NCBI GenBank assembly: GCA_031291275.1
Contig: JARLJJ010000127.1
Coordinates: forward strand, 1-34,463
DNA: 34,463 nt
Origin: Formivibrio sp.
GTDB taxonomy: Bacteria; Pseudomonadota; Gammaproteobacteria; Burkholderiales; Chitinibacteraceae
Direction of reading: 5' to 3'
The notes below the pieces were generated by a model. It had not been told where the DNA came from and made no database searches. It saw only the letters and a list, made by a program, of their open reading frames with translations. The position numbers and the translations under genes are program-made. Below, in pieces: positions 25,370-33,685 of this stretch. Every line of letters starts with the position of its first letter. Position 1 is the stretch's first letter.

Positions 25370-27484
25370 ATGTCTCACCCGCTCACGCTGCATCTCAATC
25401 CGGAACAGTCTGCGGCAGTTGAATTGCCGGCAGAGCATGCGCTGATTCTTGCGGGCGCAGGCAGCGGCAAGACCCGAGTATTAACCACACGTATTGCCTG
25501 GTTGCTTTCAACCGGCATGGTGAGCGCTGCTGGTATTCTGGCCGTGACTTTTACCAACAAGGCGGCCAAGGAGATGCTGGCACGGCTGACCGCGATGCTG
25601 CCGCTGAATCCGCGTGGTTTATGGATGGGGACATTTCACGGTCTGTGCAATCGAATGCTGCGCTTGCATTGGCGCGAAGCCGGTCTGCCGGAAGCTTTTG
25701 CTATATTGGATAATCAAGATCAGCTTTCTGCCGTTAAACGGGTAATGAAAGTAATTAATGTGGATGACGAGCGTTATCCTGCGAAAACCGTTCAACTATA
25801 TATCAATGGCCATAAGGAAAATGGCAGGCGTGCAGAATATGTTGAGGCATGGGATGATTATTCGCACATGCTAAAAACAATATATATTGAATATGAACGC
25901 CAATGCCAGCGCGAAGGGGTGGTGGATTTCCCTGAGTTATTATTGCGTTGTTATGAATTACTCCAACGGAATGAGGCATTGCGCCTGCATTATCAAAGCC
26001 GCTTTCGTCATATCCTGGTCGATGAATTCCAGGATACCAATCGCTTGCAATATCAATGGCTAAAACTTTTTGCCGGTGAAAGTAATTGCATGTTTGCAGT
26101 TGGTGATGACGATCAATCAATTTACGCATTTCGCGGTGCTAATGTTGGGAATATGCAAGATTTCCAGCGTGATTATGCAGTAAAGCATATTGTGCGGCTG
26201 GAGCGTAATTATCGTTCACATGGAAATATCCTCGATGCGGCCAATGCGGTGATTGCGCGCAATCGCAACCGCTTGGGTAAAAATTTGTGGACTGAAGCTG
26301 AATCGGGCGAACCTATTCGTGTCTACGAAGCGGCTACGGATTTCGAGGAAGCGGAATTTATGGTTGAGGAGGCGCGCAGCCTGATACGCGATGGTGCCAA
26401 TCCGACTGAAATTGCCGTGCTGTATCGGGCCAATGCGCAATCTCGAGTAATAGAGCATGCCTTGTTTAATGCGGGTATTCCCTATCGCGTCTATGGTGGA
26501 TTGCGCTTTTTTGAGCGCCAGGAAATCAAGCATGCCATGGCTTACTTGCGTTTGATTGCCAATCCTGATGATGACAATGCCTTGCTGCGGGTCATCAACT
26601 TTCCCACGCGAGGCATCGGCGCGCGTACGGTGGAAGGATTGCAGGATGCGGCGAGGCAAGCTGGCAGCAGTCTGTGGCAGATAGCCTGTGCCGGCGCAGG
26701 CGGGCGTGGTGGCTTGGCGGTAAAAAAGTTCATCGAGCTGGTCGAATCCATGCGTATACAAGGCACGAGTTTGCCGCTGCCGGAACTGGTTTCCATGATG
26801 CTCGATCTGTCTGGTTTGCAAAACCATTATCGAACTGAGCGAGAAGGCGAAGATCGTCTGGCTAATCTGGACGAATTAATCAACGCTGCAACGGTGTTCG
26901 TGACGGAAGACGAAAATGATCTGATTGCCTTTCTGGCGCATGCCTCGCTCGAGGCCGGCGAGCACCAGGCCGGGGCGGGGCAGGAAGCCATCCAGTTGAT
27001 GACCGTACATGCGGCCAAGGGGTTGGAATTTCACGCGGTTTTTCTTAGCGGGATGGAGGAAGGGTTGTTTCCCCATGACAATAGCCTGAACGATCCCAAT
27101 GGCCTGGAAGAAGAGCGCCGGCTGATGTACGTGGCCATTACCCGGGCACGGCGGCGACTGTACCTCACCCTGGCACAAAGCCGAATGTTGCATGGGCAGA
27201 CACGCTTTGGCGTCGCATCGCGCTTTTTGGCCGAAATTCCGCCGGAGTTGCTCAAGTACCTTAATCGTGGCTATGCCCCTTCCGCGCCGGTGGTCAGCAA
27301 GCGGGTCGAAACACCCGATCATGGTTTGGCCATTGGCATGACGGTGACGCATCCGAAATTCGGCCAGGGTGTGGTGATCGATGCTGAAGGGCAGGGAAAA
27401 GGTGCCAATGTTCAGGTCAATTTCCGCGATTGTGGACCCAAATGGCTTGCAGTTGCTTATGCCAAATTGCAACCGGTAGTCTAG
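25370..27484 (+). CDS. uvrD: UvrD/PcrA-type superfamily 1A DNA helicase
   Basis: ATP-dependent 3'-5' DNA helicase for repair, 704 aa (E. coli UvrD 720). All SF1A motifs are present: Q-motif LNPEQSAAV, Walker A AGAGSGKTRV (K34), Ia VTFTNKAAKEM, Ib GTFHGLCNRMLR, II VDEFQDTN, III VGDDDQSIYAFRGA, IV RLERNYRS, V LMTVHAAKGLEFHAVFLSGMEEGLFP and VI RRLMYVAITRARRRLYLT. The C-terminal Tudor-like segment THPKFGQGVVIDAEGQGK...AKLQPV, which binds RNA polymerase in UvrD/PcrA, is retained. The ribosome site is weak (GGAAAA). It follows the H-NS terminator and precedes a receiver-TPR gene by 9 nt. Rep is the main alternative, but the Tudor tail favours UvrD. Confidence 0.94.
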   Translation: MSHPLTLHLNPEQSAAVELPAEHALILAGAGSGKTRVLTTRIAWLLSTGMVSAAGILAVTFTNKAAKEMLARLTAMLPLNPRGLWMGTFHGLCNRMLRLHWREAGLPEAFAILDNQDQLSAVKRVMKVINVDDERYPAKTVQLYINGHKENGRRAEYVEAWDDYSHMLKTIYIEYERQCQREGVVDFPELLLRCYELLQRNEALRLHYQSRFRHILVDEFQDTNRLQYQWLKLFAGESNCMFAVGDDDQSIYAFRGANVGNMQDFQRDYAVKHIVRLERNYRSHGNILDAANAVIARNRNRLGKNLWTEAESGEPIRVYEAATDFEEAEFMVEEARSLIRDGANPTEIAVLYRANAQSRVIEHALFNAGIPYRVYGGLRFFERQEIKHAMAYLRLIANPDDDNALLRVINFPTRGIGARTVEGLQDAARQAGSSLWQIACAGAGGRGGLAVKKFIELVESMRIQGTSLPLPELVSMMLDLSGLQNHYRTEREGEDRLANLDELINAATVFVTEDENDLIAFLAHASLEAGEHQAGAGQEAIQLMTVHAAKGLEFHAVFLSGMEEGLFPHDNSLNDPNGLEEERRLMYVAITRARRRLYLTLAQSRMLHGQTRFGVASRFLAEIPPELLKYLNRGYAPSAPVVSKRVETPDHGLAIGMTVTHPKFGQGVVIDAEGQGKGANVQVNFRDCGPKWLAVAYAKLQPVV

Positions 27485-27493
27485 GCAACCAGC

Positions 27494-29191
27494 ATGGCTG
27501 AAATTCGCCCCTATTCCTTCAAAACGCCGCGACCAGAGCTGGAATCTGTTCAGCCTTCAATATCGTCCGATAAGACGATAGCGTTTTCAACGCTGCGTTT
27601 TCTGGTCGTGGATAGTGTGCCTAATATGCGTGCGGCGACCTGTGCGCAGCTTGGCAATTTTGGTGCAGGAAAAGTTGACTATGCCAGCCAAGCCGGGGAT
27701 GCGCTCAACCTGATTCGCGGCGCCGACTACGACGTTATCCTGTCGGAGTACGATCTCGGAAACGGATTCGATGGGCTATACCTTTTCGAAGAAGCCCGGC
27801 GCCATGGTCTTTTGAAGGCTTCCTGTGTGTTTATGATGGTTACCGCTGAGCGTCGTGCCACGCGCGTCATAGGCGCTGCCGAGTTGGCACCAGATGCTAT
27901 TGTGTTCAAGCCCTATACGGGTGAGATGCTCTACAGCAAACTCCTTCGTGCCATTCGGCAAAAATCGCGCTTCCGTCCCATTGACGAGGCGATTTTGGCC
28001 CGTGATTTTCTGCGAGCAATTCATCTTTGCAGCACGGGCATCGAAATCGGCGATGAAGATGCCCCAGCGTTTTTGCGAATGAAAGTCCACTTGTTGCTGC
28101 GGGTGGGAAGTTGGGAAGAAGCGCGTGATTTGTGCCGTGAAACCTTGGCAATGGCCGATCTTGCATGGGCGCGCATGGCGTTGGGCAAAGCGTTGTATCA
28201 CCTGAATGGTTTTGATGAGGCCAGGACGGTATTTCAGGGCGTTATCGCTGAACATGAACTGGTGATGGAGGCGTACGACTGGTTGGCGCGAACACAGAAT
28301 GCTTGTGACGATAAGGTCGGGGCACTGGAAACGCTCAAGAATGCCTCGGCACGGTCGCCCTATGTGGTTGGGCGGCAGAGAGATCTGGGCGATTTGGCCT
28401 GGCGTCAGGGTGATTTGGCGACGGCGGAATCTGCCATGGCGGAAACGGTAAGGTTGGCCCGCTATTCATTCGGGCGCGATCCTGCCGATCTGGGGCGGTT
28501 GGCCGAAATCCAAATGGCGCGAGGAGATCTGGCGAATGCCCGGCGCAGCACGGAAGAGATTCGCAAAGAGTTCCGTGAGTCGCCTGCCGCGGCATTGGCC
28601 GATGCCCTTGATGCCGATATCTGGCTTAGGCTGGGAGAGAAGCAGAAAGCACGTGAAGCATTGAATCAATCCTTGCAAAGGCTAGCTCGTCTGCCGGGAC
28701 CGCCGCCCGCTGAAATTGGGCTGCTGGTGGCCAATGCATGTATGCGGCAGCAGCAGTTTGATTCAGGCGAGAAGATTGCTCAAACCGTTCTCAAAAATCG
28801 ACATGATGATCAGTCGCTGCGTGCTCGCGTGACGGACGTTTTCCGGAGCGCAGGTCGTGAAGAGCGGGGGCAACAGCTTATTGAGGAAACCGCACATCAG
28901 ATCGCGTCGTTGAATAATGATGCTGTTCGCTTGGCACGTGCCGGTGATTTGGCTGCAGCAGCAGAACAATTCATGAAGGCGGTGGAGGATATCCCAGCCA
29001 ACGCGCTGGTCCTGGTGAATGCGGCTAATGCGTTGCTGGCGTTTGTGAATCGGCACGGCTGGCATGATGCTTACATGCGTCACGCAGCGGAGTATCTGGA
29101 ACGGTCAATGAATATCGATCCCGACGATGGGCGTACTCTGCAATTGGCAGAACTCTACCGGCGCACCTGCCTGCGCTATGGCAAGAGTTAA
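27494..29191 (+). CDS. Degenerate receiver domain-TPR protein (pseudo-response regulator)
   Basis: Cytosolic protein of 565 aa. A CheY-like receiver domain at about residues 34-155 is followed by roughly 400 residues of TPR-like helical repeats. The receiver is degenerate: the acidic pair is D40-S41 (FLVVDSVPNMR) and the position of the phospho-accepting aspartate is E85 (VILSEYDLGNGFDG, where relatives have C/SDYNLG). T117 (MMVTAER) and K139 (FKPYT) remain. Glutamate can mimic phosphorylated aspartate, so the domain may be locked in one state. The REC-TPR architecture is known from proteobacteria as an uncharacterised response regulator type with no DNA-binding domain. It starts 9 nt after the helicase stop, so the two genes probably share a transcript. 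Confidence 0.8.
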   Translation: MAEIRPYSFKTPRPELESVQPSISSDKTIAFSTLRFLVVDSVPNMRAATCAQLGNFGAGKVDYASQAGDALNLIRGADYDVILSEYDLGNGFDGLYLFEEARRHGLLKASCVFMMVTAERRATRVIGAAELAPDAIVFKPYTGEMLYSKLLRAIRQKSRFRPIDEAILARDFLRAIHLCSTGIEIGDEDAPAFLRMKVHLLLRVGSWEEARDLCRETLAMADLAWARMALGKALYHLNGFDEARTVFQGVIAEHELVMEAYDWLARTQNACDDKVGALETLKNASARSPYVVGRQRDLGDLAWRQGDLATAESAMAETVRLARYSFGRDPADLGRLAEIQMARGDLANARRSTEEIRKEFRESPAAALADALDADIWLRLGEKQKAREALNQSLQRLARLPGPPPAEIGLLVANACMRQQQFDSGEKIAQTVLKNRHDDQSLRARVTDVFRSAGREERGQQLIEETAHQIASLNNDAVRLARAGDLAAAAEQFMKAVEDIPANALVLVNAANALLAFVNRHGWHDAYMRHAAEYLERSMNIDPDDGRTLQLAELYRRTCLRYGKS

Positions 29192-29228
29192 GCCTGGCCC
29201 ACTTTAACGGCGGGCCTGGCCCGGCAAA

Positions 29229-30626
29229 TTAAACTGCGCCTTCCATGCCCAGTTCCTGAATTTTCCGGGTCAAGGTGTTGCGTCCCCAGCCTAGCAACTC
29301 TGCGGCTTCAATTCGTTTCCCGCCTGTATAGGCAAGTGCTTGCTCGATCACGACGCGCTCGAATGCCGGTGTGATTTCGTCCAGGACGCGATGTTCGCCG
29401 CGTGCAAGCCGCCCGGAAATTTCCGTAGCCAAGGCTGCGAGCCAGTTGCCTGTGGGTGCCGGTGAAGTGCCACTGCTTTCAGTCAATTCCGGTGGCAGAT
29501 CATTCGTTTCAACGATTTGGCCGGGGGCCATGACCGTAATCCAATGGCAGACGTTTTCCAGTTGCCGCACGTTGCCTGGGAAAGCAAAGCTTGCCAGACG
29601 CGTCATTGCTTCTTCTGAAAGACGTTTGGCTTCTACGCCCAGATCGGTCGCTGATTTGCTCAGGAAGAATCGAGCGAGCAACGGAATGTCTTCCTTGCGT
29701 TCGCGTAATGGCGGCAGACGCAGGCGGATCACATTCAGGCGGTGAAACAAGTCTTCACGGAACTGACCAAGCTTGACGCGCTCTTCCAGATTCTGGTGCG
29801 TAGCGGCAATGACCCGGACATTGGCTTTGAGTGGTTGATGACCGCCCACGCGATAGAAAAAACCGTCGGACAGGACGCGCAGCAAGCGGGTCTGCAGGTC
29901 AGGCGGCATATCGCCGATTTCGTCGAGGAACAGCGTGCCACCCTCGGCTTGCTCGAATCGCCCCTGGCGCTTGGCATCGGCACCGGTAAAGGCGCCGCGT
30001 TCGTGTCCAAAAAGCTCTGATTCCAGCAGATCTTTCGGAATGGCTGCCGTATTGATCGCGATAAATTGTTTTGCAGCGCGCGGACTATGGCGGTGCAGTG
30101 CACGAGCCACCAGTTCTTTGCCTGCACCCGATTCGCCGGTGATCATGACCGTTGCGGCCGATTGGGAGAGGCGCCCAATTGCACGAAACACATCCTGCAT
30201 TGCTGGTGCCTTGCCAAGAATCTCCGGCGCGGGTGAGGCTACTTCTATGGTTTCTGCCTGACGTTCGCTTTCCTGCAGCGCACGACGCACCAAGAGTACG
30301 GCTTGATCGACATCGAAGGGTTTGGGCAGGTATTCGAACGCCCCGCCCTGAAATGCAGAAACCGCGCTGTCGAGATCGGAATGTGCCGTCATGATGATGA
30401 CGGGAATCTCCGGCCATTCCCGCTTCACGATTTCCAGAAAAGTCAGGCCAGATTCGCCAGGCATGCGCATATCGCAAACTACTGCACTCGGCCGTTCCGT
30501 TTCCATCCGGGCTAGCGCTTCCGTAGCTGAAGGGAAGGTCGCGTGGTCAATGCCTTCACGGGCCAGGGCTTTTTCAAAAACCCAACGAATGGAGCGGTCA
30601 TCATCGATGACCCAGACAGTTTTCAT
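29229..30626 (-). CDS. ntrC: Nitrogen regulator NtrC (sigma-54 enhancer-binding protein)
   Basis: Two-component activator of nitrogen-limitation genes, 465 aa. The receiver (residues 1-120) has acidic residues D8-D10, phospho-acceptor D52 (CDMRMPG), T in IIMTAHS and K in PKPFD. The AAA+ domain (about 140-365) has Walker A GESGAGKE, the sigma-54 contact loop GAFTGA and Walker B GGTLFLDEIGDMP. The C-terminal Fis-type helix-turn-helix is at about 425-460 (EAAELLGWGRNTLTRKIQELG). The ATG at 30626 overlaps the ntrB stop as ATGA and is preceded by CGGAGCAACC. It faces the receiver-TPR gene tail to tail with 37 nt between stops. Confidence 0.97.
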   Translation of the reverse strand: MKTVWVIDDDRSIRWVFEKALAREGIDHATFPSATEALARMETERPSAVVCDMRMPGESGLTFLEIVKREWPEIPVIIMTAHSDLDSAVSAFQGGAFEYLPKPFDVDQAVLLVRRALQESERQAETIEVASPAPEILGKAPAMQDVFRAIGRLSQSAATVMITGESGAGKELVARALHRHSPRAAKQFIAINTAAIPKDLLESELFGHERGAFTGADAKRQGRFEQAEGGTLFLDEIGDMPPDLQTRLLRVLSDGFFYRVGGHQPLKANVRVIAATHQNLEERVKLGQFREDLFHRLNVIRLRLPPLRERKEDIPLLARFFLSKSATDLGVEAKRLSEEAMTRLASFAFPGNVRQLENVCHWITVMAPGQIVETNDLPPELTESSGTSPAPTGNWLAALATEISGRLARGEHRVLDEITPAFERVVIEQALAYTGGKRIEAAELLGWGRNTLTRKIQELGMEGAV

Positions 30627-31690
30627 GGTTGCTCCGCAGAGGAATTTTCCGCTTGCCAAGCATTTAGCGGCAGCAGGATGGTGAATGATGTTTGGCCCGG
30701 ACGGCTTTCAAATTCAACGGTGCCATGGTGTTGTACGACAAAGGTATGCGCAAGATGCAACCCGATGCCGGTGCCGCCTGGGCGACCGGAAACCAGTGGG
30801 TAGAACAAGGTATCGCGCAGCGATTCTGGAATGCCGGGACCATTGTCGGAAATTTCGATGCGAACCGCCAAAGGGAAACGCCGGCGATTGAGCGTGACTT
30901 GGCGGGCGATGCGAGTGCGCAACACCACTTCGCCAATGCCGCTCATGGCCTGTACGGCATTGCGCACGATGTTGAGTACGACCTGGATCAGTTGTTCTCG
31001 ATCAGCAATCAACGGCGGCAAACTGGTGTCGTAGTCGCGCTTGACCGCCAATCCATTGGGCGTTTCAGCCTGGACCAGGCTGCGCACGCGCTCAAGTACT
31101 TCATGGATATTAAGCTCGGTTAACTTGGGCAGGCGATGCGGCGTCAGCAGGCGGTCCAGCAATCCTTGCAGACGTTGCGATTCTTCGACGATAACCTGGG
31201 TGTATTCCTTCAGGCGCGGATCGGGCAGTTCGTGCGCCAAGAGCTGGGCGGCCCCTTGAATGCCGCCAAGGGGATTCTTGATTTCGTGTGCCAGGTTGCG
31301 GATCAATTCCCGATTGGCTTGCTGCTGCGCCTGAATGCGTTCTTCATTGGCAATACGCCGTTGTTGATCGATGTGGCGAATTTCAAGAATGAATGCCGCG
31401 TCACTTGCTTCGATGGGTGAAACTGTCAGCGTGATATACATCTCGCCATATGGACCGTCGACGGCAAGTTCATGCTCGGTGATGGAAATATTTTCTTTCT
31501 GCGCTGTCAGAAATGCCTGGGTGATCGGACTGGCGGGTCCGAAACTGGCTGATAGCGTCATGCCCTCGCAGTCGCGCAAGGAAAATAGATTTTTGACTGC
31601 CGGATTGGCACAGATGATCCGGCTATCCGAACCGATGGCCAGTACCGCTGCGTCAAGAAATTCAAGTCCGGCAAAGGCGCGGGGGCTCAT
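30623..31690 (-). CDS. ntrB: Nitrogen sensor histidine kinase/phosphatase NtrB (GlnL)
   Basis: Cytosolic kinase that phosphorylates NtrC under nitrogen limitation and, with PII, dephosphorylates it; 355 aa. A PAS domain covers about residues 5-115. The H-box RNLAHEIKNPLGGIQGAAQLL gives His135. The ATPase domain shows N-box QVVLNIVRNAVQAM, G1 ISDNGPGIPE, F-box LFYPLVSGRPGGTGIGL and the NtrB-typical ending. There are no membrane helices, as expected. The start has AGGAGC 8 nt upstream. A sigma-54 promoter and NtrC dyads in the 156-nt leader region suggest autoregulation. ntrC overlaps its 3' end by 4 nt. Confidence 0.96.
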   Translation of the reverse strand: MSPRAFAGLEFLDAAVLAIGSDSRIICANPAVKNLFSLRDCEGMTLSASFGPASPITQAFLTAQKENISITEHELAVDGPYGEMYITLTVSPIEASDAAFILEIRHIDQQRRIANEERIQAQQQANRELIRNLAHEIKNPLGGIQGAAQLLAHELPDPRLKEYTQVIVEESQRLQGLLDRLLTPHRLPKLTELNIHEVLERVRSLVQAETPNGLAVKRDYDTSLPPLIADREQLIQVVLNIVRNAVQAMSGIGEVVLRTRIARQVTLNRRRFPLAVRIEISDNGPGIPESLRDTLFYPLVSGRPGGTGIGLHLAHTFVVQHHGTVEFESRPGQTSFTILLPLNAWQAENSSAEQP

Positions 31691-31725
31691 GGCTTTGCGC
31701 TCCTGTTTAGGTTAGGTTACCTATA

Positions 31726-31741
31726 AGCAAAAGCCGGGCCA
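31726..31741 (-). promoter_or_regulatory. Sigma-54 promoter (-24/-12) upstream of ntrB
   Basis: TGGCCCGGCTTTTGCT on the minus strand differs from the consensus TGGCACRNNNNTTGCW at only one position and has the exact GG-N10-GC spacing. Transcription should start near 31715, about 25 nt before the ntrB ATG. NtrC-type dyads lie about 65-80 bp upstream of the -24 element. Confidence 0.7.
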
Positions 31742-31791
31742 GCTCAAAAAAGCACAGGAAGCATACGGTGTTGGCCTATATGGACTAAGGG

Positions 31792-31808
31792 TGCACCATT
31801 ATATTGCC
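31792..31808. promoter_or_regulatory. Putative NtrC binding site 1
   Basis: TGCACCATTATATTGCC matches the NtrC dyad TGCACCA-N3-TGGTGCA with a perfect left half and 4 of 7 in the right half. It partly overlaps site 2 (31805-31821), giving two perfect half-sites 23 bp apart, about two helical turns. Confidence 0.5.
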
Positions 31809-31821
31809 CCGAAGTGGTGCA
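31805..31821. promoter_or_regulatory. Putative NtrC binding site 2 (enhancer)
   Basis: TGCCCCGAAGTGGTGCA matches TGCACCA-N3-TGGTGCA at 12 of 14 dyad positions, with a perfect right half. It lies 64 bp upstream of the -24 element of the ntrB sigma-54 promoter, a normal enhancer distance. Confidence 0.6.
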
Positions 31822-31846
31822 TTGAAAGTGGGTGTTGATCGTGGCA

Positions 31847-32332
31847 TTAACGGACTTTGCTAAGTTCGGTTTGCAATGCGGCAATATTTTTCTCATGCAG
31901 CAGCAAGTTTTCACGCAAACGGCCAATGCGTTCTAAATATTTCTGGGGGTTGGATTTTTCCTCTGGACTACGGGTGGTTTCAGCATCGGCCAATTCTTTT
32001 TTTCGATCGGCCAGCAGGTGCTGTTCTGTAGAAAGTTCATCCTGCAAAATGGTTTTGCGGTTTACATCGCGCTCTTTCTGCGTACCACTGTCAACGCGAG
32101 GAAAGGAGGATGGCGTTGCGCTGGGGATGCGTGGTGCGTTTGTGCCGTTTTTAGCTTTGGTTGCCGGGCGGATAGCCGGATAGCCGGATTCGATGAAAAC
32201 GCGCTGGGCGCCGCGGATCGGTGTGTTGGTGAACGTAATATTCCCGTGTTCATCAATATGCTTGTATATGTCAGCCCAAGCTGGGCAGATCAACAAGACT
32301 AGCAGTAAAGGAGTCAGCGGTAGTTTTTGCAT
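31847..32332 (-). CDS. DUF4124 domain-containing secreted protein
   Basis: Exported protein of unknown function, 161 aa. The start at ATG 32332 gives a clean signal peptide (MQKLPLTPLLLVLLICPAWA, cleaved before DIYK). The DUF4124 core follows at once: IYKHIDEHGNITFTNTPIRGAQRVF, the usual W/Y-x-DENG-x-x-x-F/Y-S/T-D/N-x-P pattern. The C-terminal half is rich in E, K, Q and L (LSTEQHLLADRKKELADAE...) and should form a long coiled coil of about 70 residues. The frame is open upstream to 32356, but ATG 32332 starts the signal peptide. In many betaproteobacteria a DUF4124 gene sits between glnA and ntrB; here glnA is not adjacent. Confidence 0.85.
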   Translation of the reverse strand: MQKLPLTPLLLVLLICPAWADIYKHIDEHGNITFTNTPIRGAQRVFIESGYPAIRPATKAKNGTNAPRIPSATPSSFPRVDSGTQKERDVNRKTILQDELSTEQHLLADRKKELADAETTRSPEEKSNPQKYLERIGRLRENLLLHEKNIAALQTELSKVR

Positions 32333-32373
32333 GGCATCAAGGTAGCACACGATCATCCGTGTGTGAGCAGGGT

Positions 32374-32670
32374 TTAATCAGGTATTGACCGTTCACTGTG
32401 GCCCAATGTTTTTTCTGGTGCAATCAGATCCCGAATACGCTGTTTGAGTTCCTTGGCTTCGGGAAAGCGCGCTTCGGTTTTCCTGTTCCAAATTTCCAGA
32501 TCATCACAGCTAACGATAAATTCACCACCTGTGCCGGGCTGCAAGGCCACTTCACCGATTTCTTCGCTGAATGTCGAGAGCAGTTCCTGTGCCAGCCAGG
32601 CGGCACGCAAAAGCCAGTTGCAACGCGTGCAATAGTGAATGACGATACGGGGGCGGCAAGGTTGATTCAT
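32374..32670 (-). CDS. SelT/SelW/SelH (Rdx) family thioredoxin-fold protein
   Basis: Small redox-family protein of 98 aa. ATG 32670 follows AAGGATC, a good site. The Rdx motif is HYCTRCNW, with a CxxC (C14 and C17) where the eukaryotic selenoproteins have CxxU, then the family-typical WLAQELLSTF, LQPGTGGEFIV and an E/KAKELKQRIRDLI-like C-terminal helix. The redox partner and biological role of bacterial members are not established. It starts 11 nt after the stop of the HAD gene upstream, so the two are probably co-transcribed. Confidence 0.88.
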   Translation of the reverse strand: MNQPCRPRIVIHYCTRCNWLLRAAWLAQELLSTFSEEIGEVALQPGTGGEFIVSCDDLEIWNRKTEARFPEAKELKQRIRDLIAPEKTLGHSERSIPD

Positions 32671-32681
32671 GGTGATCCTTA

Positions 32682-33305
32682 TCAAACGGGCAGGCCATGC
32701 TGACGCAATGCAGCGCGCGTGGCATGAATATCAATATGGTGCACGCCCTGCCAGCCAAGATTGCAGGCTGCACGGATATTGTGTGCGGCATCATCGATGA
32801 ATGCGATCTCTTCTGGTGCAATTCCCGGCAAATCAACAGCGATGCGTTGTTGCATCTTATGGTAGATGGCTGGATTGGGTTTGATCAATCCCAGTTCTCC
32901 TGAGACGAGAATGTCGCGAAAAAGCTGCAGGAAGGGCAGATTTTTACGTGCATAGGGAAATGTTTCAGCTGACCAGTTTGTCAACGCATAGAGTGGCAGG
33001 CCGGCATCCTGAAGGGTTTCAAGCAGTGCAATGCCTTCAGGCAACTCGCCAGCCAGCATTTCGGTCCAGCGCCCGTAAAAGGCGCGAATCCACATGGCAT
33101 GTTCCGGGTGTTTCTCCAGTAATTCCGTCGTGCCCTCTGCCAGTGAGCGCCCGGCATCCTGTTGCACATTCCAGGTGCTGTTGCAGACGTGCTCCAAAAA
33201 CCATTGTCGTTGTTCCTGGTCGGGAATCAATTCACGGTAAACATATTCTGGATTCCAGTCGACGAGAACGCCACCAAGATCAAACACAACCGCGCGGATG
33301 GGCAT
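32682..33305 (-). CDS. HAD-family phosphatase, YihX-like (HAD-IA)
   Basis: Cytosolic phosphatase-type protein, 207 aa. Motif I is VFDLGGVLVDWNP (nucleophile D9; glycine in place of the second Asp, as in YihX-like proteins). Motif II is YALTNWSAETF, motif III lysine is in GLIKPNPAIYHKM and motif IV is IAFIDDAAHNIRAACNLGW. The helical cap is residues about 15-85. ATG 33305 begins the conserved region and has GGAAG upstream; the frame is open to 33416 but crosses an intrinsic terminator. YihX dephosphorylates alpha-glucose-1-phosphate; whether this one does is unknown. Confidence 0.9.
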   Translation of the reverse strand: MPIRAVVFDLGGVLVDWNPEYVYRELIPDQEQRQWFLEHVCNSTWNVQQDAGRSLAEGTTELLEKHPEHAMWIRAFYGRWTEMLAGELPEGIALLETLQDAGLPLYALTNWSAETFPYARKNLPFLQLFRDILVSGELGLIKPNPAIYHKMQQRIAVDLPGIAPEEIAFIDDAAHNIRAACNLGWQGVHHIDIHATRAALRQHGLPV

Positions 33306-33334
33306 GGCAAGTGTCTTCCGTGTGAGATGGTGCG

Positions 33335-33340
33335 ATTGTA
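33335..33340 (-). promoter_or_regulatory. Candidate -10 element of the HAD-Rdx operon
   Basis: TACAAT on the minus strand (5 of 6 consensus), about 30 nt before the HAD ATG. The expected -35 position (TTTTTC, 33358-33363) is poor and falls in the U-tract of the terminator at 33361-33389. Confidence 0.35.
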
Positions 33341-33360
33341 GCGCGCAAGTCCGGGCGGAA

Positions 33361-33389
33361 AAACAAAACCCCGCGCAAGGCGCGGGGTT
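33361..33389 (-). terminator. Intrinsic terminator closing the right-hand region
   Basis: Perfect 10-bp stem AACCCCGCGC (33367-33376) and GCGCGGGGTT (33380-33389) with a 3-nt loop, followed on the minus strand by TTTTGTTTTT. It would end leftward transcripts coming from the region right of 33400 and insulate the HAD gene from them. Confidence 0.9.
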
Positions 33390-33601
33390 CCTTATTGCCA
33401 TCAGGCTGTAGTGCATGAGTCAAGCAAAAATGCGGTCTACAGAAGAACAAAATAAAAATAGGGGACAAAACAGGGGGCATAATTAGGGGGCTGGGATATT
33501 TGCACAATGTTGGTGCATAAAAACTATGGTTTGCATCATTACAGGACCACCTCAGTTTGTCTTGAACCTCACGGTATAGCCCCCTTAGTAAAACTTCGCG
33601 G
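33390..33601. other. Non-coding stretch of the right-end element with a long-range inverted repeat
   Basis: AGGGGGCT (33485-33492) and AGCCCCCT (33578-33585) could pair across about 85 nt, and AGGGGGC recurs near 33471. I recognise no gene or known RNA here; only a 75-codon frame that runs through the terminator. Confidence 0.35.
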
Positions 33602-33679
33602 CTAGAACCTAATCGAGGTGCGCAATGCCCTCATATCCGAGTCGGTCAGATGGGACCCATTGAAAATAGTCTTAACCAT
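33602..33679 (-). CDS. Possible 25-aa small protein with IFNGS...ALR motif
   Basis: ATG 33679 to TAG 33602. The peptide contains TIFNGSHLTDSDMRALRTS. The same I-F-N-G-S-x-L-x6-A-L-R pattern is read in the same relative position from the repeat copy at 33764-33813, where a second tiny frame lies. No clear ribosome site precedes it, though translational restart is possible. It may instead be a non-coding DNA repeat that happens to be open. Nothing known matches it. Confidence 0.3.
   Translation of the reverse strand: MVKTIFNGSHLTDSDMRALRTSIRF
33619..33668. repeat. Composite direct repeat, copy B
   Basis: TGCGCAATGCC (33619-33629), 22 variable bases, then GGGACCCATTGAAAATA (33652-33668). The same two blocks with the same 22-nt spacing recur at 33764-33813, offset by 145 bp. 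The outer blocks are identical; the middle 22 bases are unrelated. Confidence 0.85.
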
Positions 33680-33685
33680 TTTGTG

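Noticed and set aside
29192..29228. Imperfect GC-rich dyad between the receiver-TPR gene and ntrC
   Set aside because: The GCCTGGCCC/GGGCCTGGC arms have a central mismatch and no T-tract; too weak to call a terminator.
33280..33507. 75-codon minus-strand frame upstream of the HAD gene
   Set aside because: It reads straight through a strong intrinsic terminator and into the HAD leader.
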